Shown: in pieces, positions 63,412-64,000 of the stretch
Layout of the letters: each line of letters opens with the position of its first letter
Numbering within the stretch: the first letter of the stretch is position 1
NCBI RefSeq assembly: GCF_020882245.1
Contig: NC_083598.1
Coordinates: forward strand, 78,249,714 to 78,313,713
From: Rhopalosiphum padi
Lineage: Eukaryota > Arthropoda > Insecta > Hemiptera > Aphididae
DNA length: 64,000 nucleotides
Reading direction: 5' to 3'
Translations under genes and position numbers: made by a program
The notes under the pieces: generated by a model
Told to the model about the DNA's origin: nothing
What the model saw: the letters and a program-made list of their open reading frames with translations, nothing else
Database searches by the model: none

Positions 63412-64000
63412 TATATGTTAAACCGCAGATCGTTTAGTGTCACGACGTATTATTATTTATTAGTACATAATATCATCACAGTTGTATTTGTATATTATAT
63501 AATTTTACAGTTATGTTAATTAAAAATAATAAATATCGAACATTTAATTTCACAAAATAATAAACTTTGAAGGATTGTGCGCAAACGACGAAGAGGTCCA
63601 ACATTTGGAAATGTGGATTTATTGTGACGCGATAGATTTGCCAAAGACTAATTAATTCTGTCGAAGATAATTAATTTTTATAAATAAATAAATCTAAAAT
63701 ATATTAAGTATGTTTAATAGATTTTTGCATAATATTATATAGGTTGGAATCGTGGTTTTAGCCATTTAATTGGATCGTGTCCTCTGATACTATGGAAACT
63801 GATCGAAGGTTTCAAACAAGAAAGACGAATACAGACATGAAAATCGAACAATACATAAGCGGACAACCCCCCCCCCCCAAAAAAAAAAAAAAAATATCAA
63901 GATACCGCATTAAGAATTTTAGAAATTAAAAACAATATGAAGAAAGAAGTATTTCAAATTATTTAAAAGGCATAGCCTATAATTTATCACTACAAGTATA
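63412..64000. other. AT-rich non-coding DNA with a C12A16 tract
   Basis: C12 (63867-63878) runs directly into A16 (63879-63894). No gene seen before the window ends. Confidence 0.4.

Overview
The window is very AT-rich eukaryotic DNA: compact GT-AG introns, poly-T and poly-A tracts, many short terminal-inverted-repeat elements, and only a few recognisable genes. Codon use, intron sizes and the repeat types look like an aphid (Aphididae, perhaps a Macrosiphini species such as a pea-aphid relative). That identification is from memory of aphid sequence style and no search was run.

Layout. Positions 1-10,000 hold a small predicted secreted protein on the minus strand (2426-3088) whose C-terminus is a 36-bp minisatellite (12-residue repeat). 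The same minisatellite recurs alone and inverted at 4343-4580, and a broken paralogue of the gene lies at 9408-9715. Between them (5730-8181, minus) is a multi-exon C2H2-type gene of apparently TE-like, multi-copy character; its splice sites still fit but it carries two in-frame stops and several frameshifts. Positions 10,000-13,000 are mostly non-autonomous elements.

The best-supported part is 13,106-20,140. It is a divergent pair of housekeeping genes: a complete nine-exon TRMT2A-type tRNA (uracil-5)-methyltransferase on the minus strand (652 aa, all exon phases fit) and a two-exon UPF0390/LYDG10-like small basic protein on the plus strand (98 aa). Their shared promoter interval contains a decayed Tc1/mariner-type transposase gene, and a near-identical 51-52 bp promoter segment with a CACGTG box flanks the inserted DNA on both sides.

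Positions 20,600-28,700 are repeat-dominated: a long-TIR MITE, a ~3.8 kb foldback built of degenerate modules, a perfect 109-bp inverted repeat, a broken non-LTR reverse transcriptase fragment, and three in-phase exons of an unrecognised minus-strand gene.

Positions 29,000-64,000 look like a gene desert or very long introns. I found no convincing exon there. It holds hAT-like and pogo-like MITEs, unusual elements with iterated motifs (29,734-30,260 and 62,430-63,411), two families of kilobase-scale direct repeats (38-44 kb and 44-47 kb), and several CpG-richer islands (about 35.6-36.8, 49.0-50.3, 55.4-56.5, 58.6-60.6 and 61.2-61.4 kb) that may be promoters or first exons of genes lying mostly outside the window. 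I see no clearly new multi-gene system. The best candidates for something undescribed are the secreted repeat-protein family at 2.4-9.7 kb and the iterated-motif elements.
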